Shown piece after piece: positions 43,042 through 55,659 of a stretch of DNA of 64,000 bases. Origin of the DNA: Podospora pseudocomata (lineage: Eukaryota; Ascomycota; Sordariomycetes; Sordariales; Podosporaceae). The stretch lies in NCBI RefSeq assembly GCF_035222375.1, contig NW_026946365.1, forward strand, positions 620,001 to 684,000. Direction: 5' to 3'. The notes under the pieces are model-generated. The model ran no database searches, was not told the DNA's origin, and saw only the letters and a list, made by a program, of their open reading frames with translations. Each line of letters opens with the position of its first letter. Position 1 is the stretch's first letter. A program made the position numbers and the translations under genes.

Positions 43042-46000
43042 TCAAAAGCCCTTGAAAGGATCGTCCCTCGTATACCATTCATCCACTTCATTCTCAGTGG
43101 TTGCTCTGGTACCTCGGCTGTGGTAGCTGTCCCGTTGTCGGCTCCGGCTGGCTTGACGCCTCGACTCCTTGCTCCTCCTACGAGCAGCATGTCGACAGTC
43201 GTCGTCCCGCTCATGGGCATCCTCATACGGGGTATCGCTGAATCGGCTGAACGCTAGAGGGCTGATAAAGGCCTCCATGCGCACAGTGCCAATGGCGTCA
43301 AAGAAATTGGGACCGTTTGGCCGGTTCGAAGCTTCAGAGGTCCGCACCGACCCTGTTCCCCAGGTGATGGCGCTGGATGCCCCTGTGATGGCGCTCGCCG
43401 CTGCATTGCTATAAACATCCGATGATCCCGCAATGCTGTTTCCTGCCGTACTATTCGATGAGGCATGGTGGCCTCCACCTCCTAGCGGTGTCGAGAAGCC
43501 TCCCGAGAAGCCTCGGAAGGAGAGCGGTGGTGGCACGTGGCCGCCAGTGTTGCTACGCTTGCGGCCGTGTACTCCACGCTCGCCATACCGTGTGATGGGA
43601 GGTGGTGCAGCCGTGTCTGTGGATTCCTCGCGCGTGTGGGATGGAATGGAATAGAGATCAGGCATCGGTGGCCGGTAGCCCCCGATGGCGGGGGGTGCGC
43701 TGTCCACCTCCAATGATGATGAGGGCTCGATGGGATCAGACTTGATCACCGGCGCTCCGGTCTTGGCCTTGGTAAGGCGAATCGAGTCTCTAATCGGTCG
43801 CCGTACTTTGGGCTTGGGCAACTCATACTGCTCCGGCGATGGCTTCGCTTGTGGCACGGGCAAACTCTCCGGGATGGCCTGGTTGGAGTGGGCAAGGAAT
43901 GAAAGCGAGTTCAACCAGATGTAATGACGCTCGGCGCTGGAAGCCGTAAACTTGAGGGCGCGTTGCGGCGTCAGGATCAAGATAGACCTGTTGAATAGCG
44001 GACCAGCTCCCCTGGGAGGCGGATTGTCGTCCTTGACATCGATGACGGATTGAATCGTGACTGAAGAGGGGTTAGTATCGGTCCGGAACATTGTGTTGAT
44101 TCGTGAAAACGTACGCTTGCGGCCAGATTTGCCCAGAAGAGCACCTCCCGTGGTCGGTTGCTTGCTGCTCCAGAGGATACAACGGTCATATGGCTGAAGC
44201 CAAACCCATCTCTTGTGACGATCATTGCTGGTGTCATCGCCACCCTTGACATCTGCCATCCCAAACGATTTGCGTCTCCGCACATACTTGTACATCCACT
44301 CACCCACCATCGTCTGAGCAATCGCTTCCACAACCGTAAATGCCTTCTCCTTCGGTTCTGCCTGCGAAGCGGCGGTCGTCTCCCCAGTGGTTGCCGTGTT
44401 GGACGAGGGCTGGGACCTGTGGGACCTATACTTGGCGTACGTATTGGACTCCTTGTGCCGGGGCGTAGTAATGTCATTTGATGGCAATGGGGGAAGATCC
44501 GGGCTCTCGGGGATATCGACCGACTCGTTGAAACGAGACGGTGAGCGAGATGGCCGACGCCTCTGCCCACGCGGGAGACCTGTGGCTGAGCGCACCTTGC
44601 GAATGCTACCAGCGCGATAATGACTCCGGCTCGAGCCTCGTTTGTGCCAAGTATCCGACCCTCTACTCGGGCTTCGTCCTTCACTTGGAGCGCTACCGCT
44701 CAATGGCGGTTTCCTCGAGCTGGCGCGTGTGGGGATCGGGAATGGTGGCTCCTTGGTATCTGTCAGACTTGGGCTTCTAGCCCTCGAGTGTGAGTTGATG
44801 CCGCTCTGGATCAAGGCAGCTCTGCGCATAACACTGGCCTTGGTTCCAAACGCTGGGCGGGGTCCGCCACGGCGAGAGCCCGAGCTGTTGATCCCCGAGT
44901 CCTGGGTCTCGCGAGTCTGAGAGATAATGTTGGTCGAGCCGTAGCCACCATAGCCATCAGGCTCATCAATCAGACGCGGCGAGTATCCGCTGTTCGCCTT
45001 GGGTGAGAAAGCAGACTCGGAGGTCTCAGAGCCTCGTTTGCCCATCCTGCTCGAGCTATCTATGGTCCTAGGAGCCGAAGGCGCAGATAATGCTGTCCTG
45101 TACTCCGAGTCGCTGACGTCGAGATCCATAAACTCGTCACCCTCATCCGTGCTGTTGCCATCAAAGCCGGCAAACAGGCTGCTGATTCTATGCGGCCTCC
45201 TGATTGCGGCAGATCGGCTTGATACTGGTCCATTGTCATTGTTGCCAGGATAAACATCTCTAGCTTCTTCTGACACAGGGGAAGAAACAACAGGCGGCGA
45301 CGATGGAATATCAACGATGCTTCGCTTGCTGGTCAACCGGCGGGGGTTGCGAGGTGGTGGCACATCTCCAGGAACTAGAGTGAATTTCCGGAAGTCATCG
45401 GTGGGTAAATCTGGTGTGGGTAAAGCTGGCGAGACTGGCCGTGACGTGATCGCTGACGGGTGCAGGTGTGGAGGCAACTTGGCCAAACGCTTGTCCACAC
45501 GGATTTCCTCTGTCTGCATAGAAGATGATGCTGTAGGTGGGCTAGAGATCAAGGAAACTTGGCAGCCAAAGTCTTTGGTCAACTGCGGCAAGAGAGGCTG
45601 TCTAGGTGTGCTGGGACGGCTTGAAGGAGGAATGATGCTAATGCTGGGAATCGACAGAACTGGAAGCTGGAGCGGTGGGGCAATGTCCTCTGTCTGGGTA
45701 GATGAAGAGACCATGGCAGGGATTTGAGGCTTTGGCGTTGGGGGCAAATCTTGGAAAGGCGTCCTGGGTGTCTTTGGTGGACTCAGGGGCTGTTCCAGTG
45801 TTTGAGAGGATCCATTGACCATCAAATTGCTGGTCGATGTCTTGATGGCAAGCGGCTGGCCAATTTGCACCCGCTTCTTTCTCTGGTTTGCTTCAATTTC
45901 GAGATCAGCACGGGGCGGGCTGTTCATGTTGTACAATCTTTCATATCTCTGCATGAAGGGTGAGGGCTCGGGTGTTGTTGGTTTCACTGCAGTGATTGTT

Positions 46001-47193
46001 GGTGACGGCGGAGGCGATGGCTGAACACCAGTGTCGACGTACACAGCCTTTGGGGCTACTGACTCAGTCTCGTCACCCTCTTGAATGGTGCCGCCCTCCA
46101 GCCTCTCTAGAGCCGTAGCGCTAAAAGCAAGCCTTGATCGATGCACGCTTCCGGATCTCATCAAGCTATCATTGCTCTGTCCTCTCCTGTGCGTCTTGGA
46201 CATGATGCTGTCCCGGCTCATGTTGCGTAAATGTGTGCGATGAGGCCCATTAGACAGCACACTCTCCCGACCACCATAATTGCTCTCCTCGTCAAATCCA
46301 TCCAGCTCGTCGGCCAGAGAGTTCATCCCGTTCGTCTTGGGGGAAGCTAAGAGCGAAAACCTGGTATTGCTGGTCAAACTCATGGTTCGGACACTGGCGG
46401 CATCATTCTCCCTGCCGCTCTCCTCGCCTTCGCTCTCGTGATGATTGAGTATCCCATTCTCTCCAGCGACTTGGACGGCTTGGAATGCTGTGACTTCATC
46501 AATCACCGCCTTCAGTCGACTTTCCGCAACGTGAATCTTCCGCTCCAGCTTTCTTTTCTCCTCTTCCCATTCGTCCTTTTCCTTTTCCCATTGTCGATGT
46601 ACCCGTTCCGAATCCTCCTCCTGGTTCCTCAGCTTCTTCTGGGTGATGTCGAGTCGTTTTTTGGTCTCGGCAGCTGAGTCGACAGCCTCGTCACGTTCTC
46701 GAGCCAACTCACCAAGTGCCGAGGACGTTCCACCTTCCAGCAAGACCAACTGACGTTTTAATGACCGGCTCTCCTTGTCTGTAGATACCACCCTGGCCTG
46801 AAGAGACTCGGATTCCCCTCGAACAGCATCCAATGAAGATTCCAGGCTTTCAATGAGCTTCAACTTGTCCTCCTGATCTCTTCTTAGGGACAGAATCTCC
46901 GATACCAGATTGGCATGCAACGTTGGCGTAAAACGTTTGCTGTCAATACTGACCGGCTCATCAGAGCAAAACTCTCTTGCAGACATCATCGACGCCCTAT
47001 CCATCCTCTCACCATTGAGCGGCGCTGGTGATCGACTCTTTCCATTCTTCCCGGGGGGGGTCACCGAGCGTTTTGACTTGCGTGAGCCTCGTGATACGTT
47101 TCGCGAAGGGACTCGGTAAGGTGTGTCTGCAGGTGTCGGCAAGGACGCAACCGGTACGGTCGACTCATCTTCGGTTTCCCATGCGCCAACCAT
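43042..47193 (-). CDS. apsA: ApsA/Num1-type cortical PH-domain protein
   Basis: A cell-cortex protein that anchors dynein and microtubules for nuclear migration (Aspergillus ApsA, yeast Num1, fission yeast Mcp5). The frame is open for 1,383 codons, but I place a 54-nt in-frame intron at 44061-44114: GTACGT donor, ATACTAAC branch point, CTTCAG acceptor. Removing it joins GKSGRK to LTIQSVIDVKD, the uninterrupted PH-domain sequence expected in the family, and leaves 1,365 residues. An N-terminal coiled coil (about residues 95-235; LVSEILSLRRDQEDKLKLIE) is followed by a long Ser/Pro-rich region with many TP and SP sites. The PH domain is at about 960-1085 (MVGEWMYKYVRRRK, KRWVWLQPYDRCILWSSKQP, ILTPQRALKFTASSAERHYI), and the basic, disordered tail ends in DDPFKGF. 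The start at 47193 gives a plausible N-terminus; an upstream non-coding exon is possible. Confidence 0.9.
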   Translation of the reverse strand: MVGAWETEDESTVPVASLPTPADTPYRVPSRNVSRGSRKSKRSVTPPGKNGKSRSPAPLNGERMDRASMMSAREFCSDEPVSIDSKRFTPTLHANLVSEILSLRRDQEDKLKLIESLESSLDAVRGESESLQARVVSTDKESRSLKRQLVLLEGGTSSALGELARERDEAVDSAAETKKRLDITQKKLRNQEEDSERVHRQWEKEKDEWEEEKRKLERKIHVAESRLKAVIDEVTAFQAVQVAGENGILNHHESEGEESGRENDAASVRTMSLTSNTRFSLLASPKTNGMNSLADELDGFDEESNYGGRESVLSNGPHRTHLRNMSRDSIMSKTHRRGQSNDSLMRSGSVHRSRLAFSATALERLEGGTIQEGDETESVAPKAVYVDTGVQPSPPPSPTITAVKPTTPEPSPFMQRYERLYNMNSPPRADLEIEANQRKKRVQIGQPLAIKTSTSNLMVNGSSQTLEQPLSPPKTPRTPFQDLPPTPKPQIPAMVSSSTQTEDIAPPLQLPVLSIPSISIIPPSSRPSTPRQPLLPQLTKDFGCQVSLISSPPTASSSMQTEEIRVDKRLAKLPPHLHPSAITSRPVSPALPTPDLPTDDFRKFTLVPGDVPPPRNPRRLTSKRSIVDIPSSPPVVSSPVSEEARDVYPGNNDNGPVSSRSAAIRRPHRISSLFAGFDGNSTDEGDEFMDLDVSDSEYRTALSAPSAPRTIDSSSRMGKRGSETSESAFSPKANSGYSPRLIDEPDGYGGYGSTNIISQTRETQDSGINSSGSRRGGPRPAFGTKASVMRRAALIQSGINSHSRARSPSLTDTKEPPFPIPTRASSRKPPLSGSAPSEGRSPSRGSDTWHKRGSSRSHYRAGSIRKVRSATGLPRGQRRRPSRSPSRFNESVDIPESPDLPPLPSNDITTPRHKESNTYAKYRSHRSQPSSNTATTGETTAASQAEPKEKAFTVVEAIAQTMVGEWMYKYVRRRKSFGMADVKGGDDTSNDRHKRWVWLQPYDRCILWSSKQPTTGGALLGKSGRKRTFSRINTMFRTDTNPSSVTIQSVIDVKDDNPPPRGAGPLFNRSILILTPQRALKFTASSAERHYIWLNSLSFLAHSNQAIPESLPVPQAKPSPEQYELPKPKVRRPIRDSIRLTKAKTGAPVIKSDPIEPSSSLEVDSAPPAIGGYRPPMPDLYSIPSHTREESTDTAAPPPITRYGERGVHGRKRSNTGGHVPPPLSFRGFSGGFSTPLGGGGHHASSNSTAGNSIAGSSDVYSNAAASAITGASSAITWGTGSVRTSEASNRPNGPNFFDAIGTVRMEAFISPLAFSRFSDTPYEDAHERDDDCRHAARRRSKESRRQASRSRQRDSYHSRGTRATTENEVDEWYTRDDPFKGF

Positions 47194-50100
47194 CTTTGCG
47201 GCCTCTTGATATCTCGGTTCTGCAGAAAGATGCCGCCTCGTACTCGATACAGGCGAAGAAGTCTAGCACATTTCCACCAACCGATCAGTTGTCGGGTATT
47301 AGAACGGACCTCGGAAGAGGATGCAACGGTGATCACTAATGCCTTCGGACTGAGTGGCCATGTCCGCGCAGTTAGTAGTGTTCCCCAAGGTCAGTGTGTT
47401 TGAAACAGCGATCCTGCAAGATGTTGCATAAGGCACGGGGTTACCCCCACTTCCCAAACGTCAAAGCTGATGCTGTGGAATATGCGTAGGGCTTTCGTGC
47501 GCCCAGAGTTGAAGTTATAGCATGATATATTATGAGATGCCGTTCTTGGGACAGGTCCGGCATTGGGAGACTTGTGTTCATGAAGGGGCGGGGCATGAAG
47601 GGTGAAACCATGTTCAACAGAAACAACTTACCAGACACTCAAGACCCAAAGGTCTTGCACTAGAGTGAGGGTTCGCAGTCGGTATTTCCAACCGGCATCC
47701 CCTCAAGGCAGTGTGGGCTTGTGAGGGGGTGGAGCTCTGGACACCTGATGGGTTTGGCTGAAGTGAGGAGGCGGGGCGAATGCGTCAAGTGTTCAACCTC
47801 AATGACGGAAGAGAAGCTACCACAAGGCATGTGTGATCAGTACATCCCATCCCGATGCTCGACCTAATGTAGGCTACCAAAGATTGCCCCTCAGGCCTGT
47901 GACCCAAGAGATCGTCGTTCGCACTTACCGAGCACCACTTGTAGTTTGACGCAGGTGATGTGTCAAGCAAAGTCTAATAGAGTTTGGAACTGGTCGGAGG
48001 AAGCCGCAAGATGCACGAACGAACCAAGGGGTATCGGGTATCAGAAAGTCGGAAACAAAAAAAAACGGAGAAGGAAGCGAAGGATCTCGTGAGCGTGAGG
48101 GTTGTAGGTGCGAGAGAGGGCGTATTAGCGAGTGTGAGAAAGATATAAGTGAGGTTGAGAATGGAAAGGTAAGGCGTCGCCGGTCAGCGTCGAGATGCGA
48201 TGCTCGTGAGACACGACAGACAGACAACCTCCGAACCCGAAGGGAGGAAGAAGAGAAAGACGTCGTCGACAGCTACGAGACGACAAGCATCGTGGTTTGA
48301 CAAAAGTCAAGAGGCCCCGAGAAGGCCTGGTCGAGTTATGTACGAGCTCTCCACTTTTCGCCCACTCGTTCCATCAGCAAATGGGCTGGTGGGGCCTGCC
48401 GAATGACAACCCTGGAGCAGTTCCCACCCAGCAGACCAGGGGCTACTCGGGAAGCCACCAGGGGGCCCCCTTCCAGGCCTTTTTTGGCCTGTTCCTTTGG
48501 TGACGTTCGAGTTCAAGTTTCCCGCTGTCCCACGGCTGGCTGCAGACGGGCGACGAACACAGTCTGTGCTGCGGCAGATGGGATGAAGCGTCTGAAAGAG
48601 TATCCTCACAAGATAATCATTTCCGCCTCACCCGCCAGAAAACACGCAGCAAGAGTCTGGTCTGCTTTTGTCTGCAATGTCCGACCGAGCGTCTTGAGTG
48701 CCATCACGGTCCCTGCCCAAAGCCATGCGTCGCGAATCTGAACAGCCCAGTTCGATAATTACACTACGACGCTGGCCACACGCCCGAACACCTGGGTCTG
48801 GAAAGGGGCCAGCCTTATTTAGCAATTCCTGGAGTTGATCCTCCATCATCATTGGAAAGGATGGGATACAGTTGAAACGGCCAGCAATGTGCCTGCTGCA
48901 AAGAAATCACATTTTCCTGGAGTTGAGCCGTTGGTTCTTCAACACTTTTTGCATCGAGGTGGAAGGATGTTCCCTGTTTGCGCATATTCAAGTGGCCCAA
49001 GCTCTCTCAAACTTCGAGAAATGTCCCGAGCTTGGATCCTGGCCATCTGCAGTAGCTCGTTCATGTTCATGCGGCATCAACTGACACTTGTTGACAGGCA
49101 ATGACAGCAGCCTTCTTTCTCTTCCTCGTTGTTCTGCTTCTTCAAGTTATCAGCATTCATTCATCCCATTTCTGAGGCAAACAAAGCATTGCCATACAGT
49201 GTCGAATTAAAAACGCTCTCAACCGGGGTCAACCTCGAAAAAGGGGAATGGGCTAAGCCTCTTTGGCGACAAGGCCTTCTGTGACGGGCGGCTGGCAGCG
49301 AATGGGAAGCCAGTCCAGAGCGAGACAAATTTCCAGATGTGATGGCCTGCTGCCGATCTCGCGAAACCCTGACCCGAACTTTGCTCCCGAATCCGCGCAC
49401 CGTGAACTTTAACTGATCCTAAAGACAGACCTGTGCGGGATCGACCGAGACCCACATCCACCCCGAAATGAGCCTCCAGATGGAGTCTTGACACAGCAAC
49501 GGAGTAACATCTGCCAGTCTCATCATCAACTCGCAACAAAGACCTGAAAAGTCTATGGTGGTTTCCAAGTTGGTGATGTGGTGGTGTAGGTAGTGTACAT
49601 ACATGTGCGAGCGCGGCGTGGCACATGTCTCAAACTTCAGGCCCAGTTGAAGGTTGCCCAAAGGGGAATTGTGGAGGTCCTTAATTGAACGCAACTCCCC
49701 CCCCTCCCCCACTGCGGGAGCATGCCCGCTCGCCGTACCTTATCACCGGAACGCCAGGGAACGCCAGGCCTTGGTCAACCAGCTACCTAACCGAATGAGA
49801 CGGTTGTTCCTCTTTCTTGCGCGCAGGCAAGCTGAGAAGTGAGGCGAGCCGCTTGGCTTGGCCGTCATCTCGACTGGATGATATCAAAAGTTGCCCGCCA
49901 TCCTTCAACAAGAGGACTCCGGAGGTTCAACGCCTGTGCCGCTGTCTGACGGGAAGCGGCATCGAAAACTGTGGATAGATATCACAGCGGGGAAGCAACG
50001 GCTTCCTCGCTGAATTCGAACTGCTGCTGCTGTGCGACAGTCAACCAACAGGCCCATCCCCATTTAAAAGGTCCCGGCCCCGGTCCCCGTCCTGATGCTA

Positions 50101-51504
50101 CACACGTGCAAAAAGGACCCCGTTTTCCAATATTCACCGGAGATCGGATACGGCCTCTTGCCTTGACTGTGAAGGTCAGTCAGCATGATGATGAACAACA
50201 GCACTTTCCCGGAAAATCAGATAACAGAAGACATTTCTGTCTCATGGCCAATCATTTCCACCAGACAGCTTAGACTGGTGAAACGGTCGTCACGCAAAAA
50301 GAAACTGGACGAAGAAGAAAACCCTTGCCCAATCCACCCCCGCCAACAGCCAGGCTGCGGCGCCCGTCACGGGGGTTTGAAGATTGATTGGAAGCTCAGT
50401 ACCGGGAAGGCAAGCCAGCGGCGTTGGAGGAGGGCAGCATTCACCCTCCAACAGGTTCAGCAAGTTCGAGGCCGCGTCTGCGCGACCCCGCGCCCTTTTT
50501 ATTTTCAACGCGTTATTCGTCGAGCCATTGGCCAATCAGTGTTTGGGGTTTGCCTGCAACAAAGGAGGAACTTTGAACTTGGTAGCGGGGTGAGTGGTGA
50601 GTGGTGAGTGGTGAATAGTGAAGAGTTTACTACTCGAAGTTGAGGGCCAACGCGGGGACCTCGTTCAGCTCAATGAGTTTGGTCGAGGAATACGAAGGCC
50701 AGTGTTGGGACCAGCAGGATCAGGATTTCGCAATCGAGATTTGGGAAAGTTCCCTCCCCTCATCAGTGCCGTGCCACCGAGGTTTCTTGGAGTCAAAGTC
50801 GAGAGGGAGGGTTTACTTGCCTCTCATCTCAACGCTCAAATGCTACCCCTCTGTCGATTACCCGGACTGACTACCCATGCACTTGCGTTCAATGAACCCA
50901 ACCGAGCCGAAAGGCTCTCTCATCCAGTGAGACCGGTGCCGAAGTGGTATTAGCAAGACGACGGTGGGGATTTGGTTGTGTCTGATGAAGTCCGGTTCAT
51001 CACCTCGCCTGCCTCGCATGCGGTTGAAGTTTTTTGCTCTCCACTAGCGAGGCTGCATAGGTTATTGCAACCACGGAACAAGTTGTGGTCAAGATCAAAA
51101 CGCAGCGGGTATATTGCTCGCTACGCTGGGTTGGACGGTCCGGTTTTGTTTGGTTTTGTTTTGTTTTCTTCAACTGTTGTTGAGTTGTTTCTTTTCCACT
51201 GTTGCTGGGTTTCACTTTCTCCAGGAACAAAAGCTTTCTCGAGTTCGCTCGCTTATAATATGTGCTTCTGTTCTGCATCACTAGCATGCTTTTTGCTGCA
51301 TGAATGGGCCTTGTGCTGCAGGATTTTCCAGTGCGGTTCTGTTGTTTCTCCCTTGTCCCTGCAGCTGCAGTGCAGTGTAGGTTTGCATAGAAGGTACATA
51401 CGCGCCGCTCCGCCGTAAGCTGTCACTTACATGCATACATGCAGTTGATGATGACTGCATGTTGTTTATGAGGGTCTGAAACGGAAAATGCGTTTTTATA
51501 TATT

Positions 51505-51527
51505 GGATGGATGGATGGATGGATGGG
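51505..51527 (+). repeat. GGAT tetranucleotide microsatellite
   Basis: About five and a half units of GGAT in non-coding sequence. Confidence 0.85.
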
Positions 51528-54500
51528 TATGGGAGGGGTACTATGGGGAAGGGGAAGGGATGGTCGATTACTTGCAGCCGGTCAGGGTTTGTTTGTGATG
51601 CCGGTAGTTTGAGGGGAGGGGGGGGAGGTGCTTGGCCGATGGAATCGCCTTCGAATGATTTTGAACGATGATGTCAAGAGAATATCATGTCATGTCTCGG
51701 GATTTAATAGCCATGAGGGTTGGGAAGTAGAGACGAGTGTTTTCTGTGAGACCATGAGACGACTTCCATGAGACCGGAGGTTTTACACCTCAGCTTACAA
51801 GGGTGATAAGTATCACCGGTCTCTCGGCCCGTGATGGCAACATAGCGGAGTGAAGCGACAGTCGCTTGATCTCGTGATCTATCTATCTGCTACAAGCGCA
51901 CACCACCGGACAAGTGCCTGGGATGGTAGGTAGAGTTGAAACGAGACAGCCGAGACATAACTTCAGGTACCCGTGGAAAGCAAGAAATGTTCTCCTTCTG
52001 TGCCACAAGGTTGTTTGTGGGCCGAGACATGACGGACAGAGACATGCTTCGTCCGGCTCTGTCCGGTGGGGGCATGATTTTGGTGTCTTTTGCGTCAGCT
52101 CTGGACATATGGCGTGGTGAACCTGGCTCAGGAGACCAGAAGTGATACCTGCTGTTTAATGATTAGAAAACAAAAAGTCTGTCTCTGTGGCTGTCGTGTA
52201 TCGGGATCAATCTCGCTTGCGTCGCTTGAGAAGGTTGAGATCAACTTTGCCGTCACCTGGTAAGGGGGAAATAGGGAGTGATGTTGTGGTGGATTACGAG
52301 AAAAGGAAGGATGGAGACTATGGTTGAGTCGAGATGGGTTCTGGCATCTGGGTCCCGCGATGCTGTTAAATCTTATGAATGATAGGGAGGGTTATAGTTT
52401 TGAGACTGAGAGCGGTTGGAAGACTGAAGGAATTCCAGGGAGTGTCTAGTAGGTGAGAGTGGTGAAGGCATAACCCAGGAAGTTGAAGAGGAAGGGACGG
52501 GACTCTGGGGGAAAAGAAATGAAAGCAGCAAGGCAAAGTTACCTTGGAATACATACCTGAAGGTCGTGCTGGCACATCCTCCTGAACCTAATAACCACTA
52601 ATGTAAGCAACCAGTATGAGATTTCCTCTGATGATGAACCGAGATAGGTATAAACTTGAAGTCGAGTACAAGCTATTGACTCATACAAAAGATACACATG
52701 GAAACTCTCATTGTTAGTCCTCCACACACCAGGTACCTAGATAACTCAGGTAGGTAAGGTACCTTGAGCTGTACCAATAAGGAACAGCAGGACTTGCTCA
52801 ATATTCTCCATCAACAAGTCTCGTAATGACCTTCTTGCTTACTATATTGGTTGATGTTCCTTCCAAACTCTACAGCTCCCTGGCCTGTTTCTGTTTTGCA
52901 TCACCGTAGGCCCTGAACCATCCTAACGTACCTCCTATGAACATGTGTTCCAAGTGAGCTGAAAGGCCAAGATGACCTTTGCCTGCTGAAGCGGCCAAGC
53001 TACGTGGCTTGTTTACTTTTTATTGTGATGAAATAATAGTGAACATAAGGTAATCTTTGACCTCAACACATTCAATCTGGTCAGCGAGAAGCCTTACAAT
53101 AAACGACATATCTGTGTCTTTTTCCACAATTACATCCTCATACCTTTCTACAAATGCTTCTAGAAACACAACGCTACATGCCGTGTTCGACACTCTATGT
53201 CTTCTGAACAGTCATCTTATGCTTTGAGTAGATCCACATGTGCTTTCCCACTGCATATAAGACGACATCATTAGTCACTACGGGTGCTTTTTATATGTTC
53301 TTATGTGTACTGGCTGACTGGTTCTCGACCTAATTCAGAGAGCAGAGTTCACTGCCATATCAAACCTCGCACACCTTAGGCAAAAGCTTTACTCTGCCAA
53401 TGAAGCTGGTCTCGGAAAGCTAGCTTTCTGCTCAGTTTTACATCATCATTATGGGAATTAGGGCCCCGAAAAAGATTTAATAGGCTTTCAAAGATAGTTA
53501 AGGTAGTTGATAGGCCCTTCAAAATTCGGCCCTAGCTAGCATGCCTCCAGGGATAGCCAACAGGCATTCAGAGGAGCTGAGAGGAATGTCCGTCATCCTC
53601 TGCAGTCTTTTCCCATCGTAGTTGTCCATCATTACACCCATAATGTGGTCACGTCGATAGAGTATCTATTCAACAACTGGTGTCATATATCCGGATCACT
53701 ATTGAGCTTGAATGGGGGAATAAGTACATAACCTTCCTCATGGTCAGCGAAGAACTGGATAAGATAAATGTTTCGGTCTCCAATATTTATCCAATTTTAG
53801 TAATCTAACTGTAAAGCTTTTATCAGACGCCAGAAAACAAAGGAATGTACGCTCAGAGTTCCACACAGAGACCTTATATTGCATATAATAACAGCTATTG
53901 GAACAGACCGTCTTCCGGGTTTTTTTGCAGCAAAAATCAGTAACCGCAGACGGTGGGTGTTGGAGGCATAGAGAGAAGCAGATCTCTCACATCATACTTT
54001 TACCCAGTTTGATAGCTTTGTTATTCTTGATAATATGGCTTTGATTCAGGCAGAGTTAAACCTCGATCTTACGGTGTCTCTGTTTGTGCTAGTTCTTAGT
54101 TGTTCCAAATCTTGGACATGTTGAGAGGCTTCAGAAGTCTTTGAACTCTTCTGTTATGTACCTACTACCTACACTTACCAAATTGACTTATAACCTCGTC
54201 TCGTCTCTAGTACCTACCGCATGAAGCCGGTGAGCAATAAGAAGCCCATCCCATTTTCCGGGTTAGTCTGCCCAACTCAGCCATGCACATTAAAGTGTTC
54301 TGGCAACATGATAACTCCAAAGACTACCAGGCCCCGACTTCGGACCACACTGGTGAAGATGCCATCAGCCCGGGAGATGAATTTACCGTCGGTGAAATTC
54401 TCTAAAATTACCATACATATGCCGGTCGATCTCAGACCCAATGCCCGGCACCCTCCCATCATGCGAACATAGAGTCGGTATCCCAACAACTACGTGGTCG

Positions 54501-55638
54501 ATGTCCTAGTATAGACATGAAGACGGAGTGTACCGACACCCGCGATGGACTTTTCCTATCTCGTTTATCACACTGCTCTTGCCACTGCCTCAACCCAGCT
54601 CATCAGTCCTCCTACCTTCGTGAAGCGCCCAGCTGGGCCGGTCCAACTTAGGTCGCAAGACGGGAGCTAAAAACGGCGGCTTATCCATCTCGATATCAAG
54701 ATCGTCCTCGAAAGGATCGCGGTCCGCTGTGCCTTTCCCTAGACTTCCCGTCTGTCGCCTCATCTACTTGTAAGCAAGAAATCCCCGGTCCAACTGCATT
54801 GCTCTTTATCTCTCTGCCTGGTCCCCAAGAGTCAAAGCGTGCATACTTTCATCATGTTCTTGCCCTGAAAGTTGTAAGATATCACCAATCCTCCCGTCTT
54901 GGCCATGCCACCCCCATCTGTCCGGAAGAACTGCTGTTGTAACTGACCGGTAAGGTGAGCTGGAGGACCCTGAAGGATAAGGGGGGCGAGGATAAGGGTT
55001 GGTATACGGGCCTACCTTAGTTAACTAGGACTCTTTAACCAAGTCAGGAAAGGTAATGGTATCAATGGGATATCTATAGCCCGGTATGCGTTGATAAGGA
55101 CCTAGCAAGGTGAGGCGTTCACGTTCGCTTAACCTTACCAGGATCGCAACTCCTCCCCCATCTTTCCCACTTGCGATGAAACGAACCATCTGCGCCATCA
55201 CACCGGTCGAGATATTGAGGGAGAATAATCAAATGTTGATAATGAAAAACCAATGGCGCAAGAAACGTGACAAAGAGAGCACACAATTCAGCTTGACAAA
55301 ACCTTGGGTAGCCTTCCACCACCCGCGAACGTGGGGGCTTGTCGAGGAAGCACCTTCTCAAAATCATCACGAAACTTCCGTGCCTTCCTACACCATCCAG
55401 CCAAACCCGCACGTGGATGATAAGATTCTTCACTTTTGGTGTGTATCGTGCCCTGCCCTGATGATTGTGACGAAATTGTTCCTGTTCCTGCCCAACGCTT
55501 TCAAACATCCCACATGAGAGAGTCAACACCCTCGGTGACCGCGTCAGGCAGGTCACCTTGGGTAGTCCGTCCCTTGGGTAAATCACATCCCAATCTTTTT
55601 TACCTGTCAGGTACCGAAATGATGCCATCCCAAATGTT

Positions 55639-55659
55639 CTCTCTCTCTCTCTCTCTCTC
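55639..55659 (+). repeat. CT microsatellite next to homopolymer tracts
   Basis: A run of about ten CT units, followed within 10-30 nt by runs of C and of A. The whole 55639-55690 segment is low-complexity and makes the surrounding open frames unreliable. Confidence 0.8.

Noticed and set aside
54230-54480. Minus-strand fragments faintly resembling a glycosidase N-terminus (SEIDRHMYGNFREF)
   Set aside because: The similarity is short, crosses frames and stops, and could not be extended. I cannot separate it from chance.
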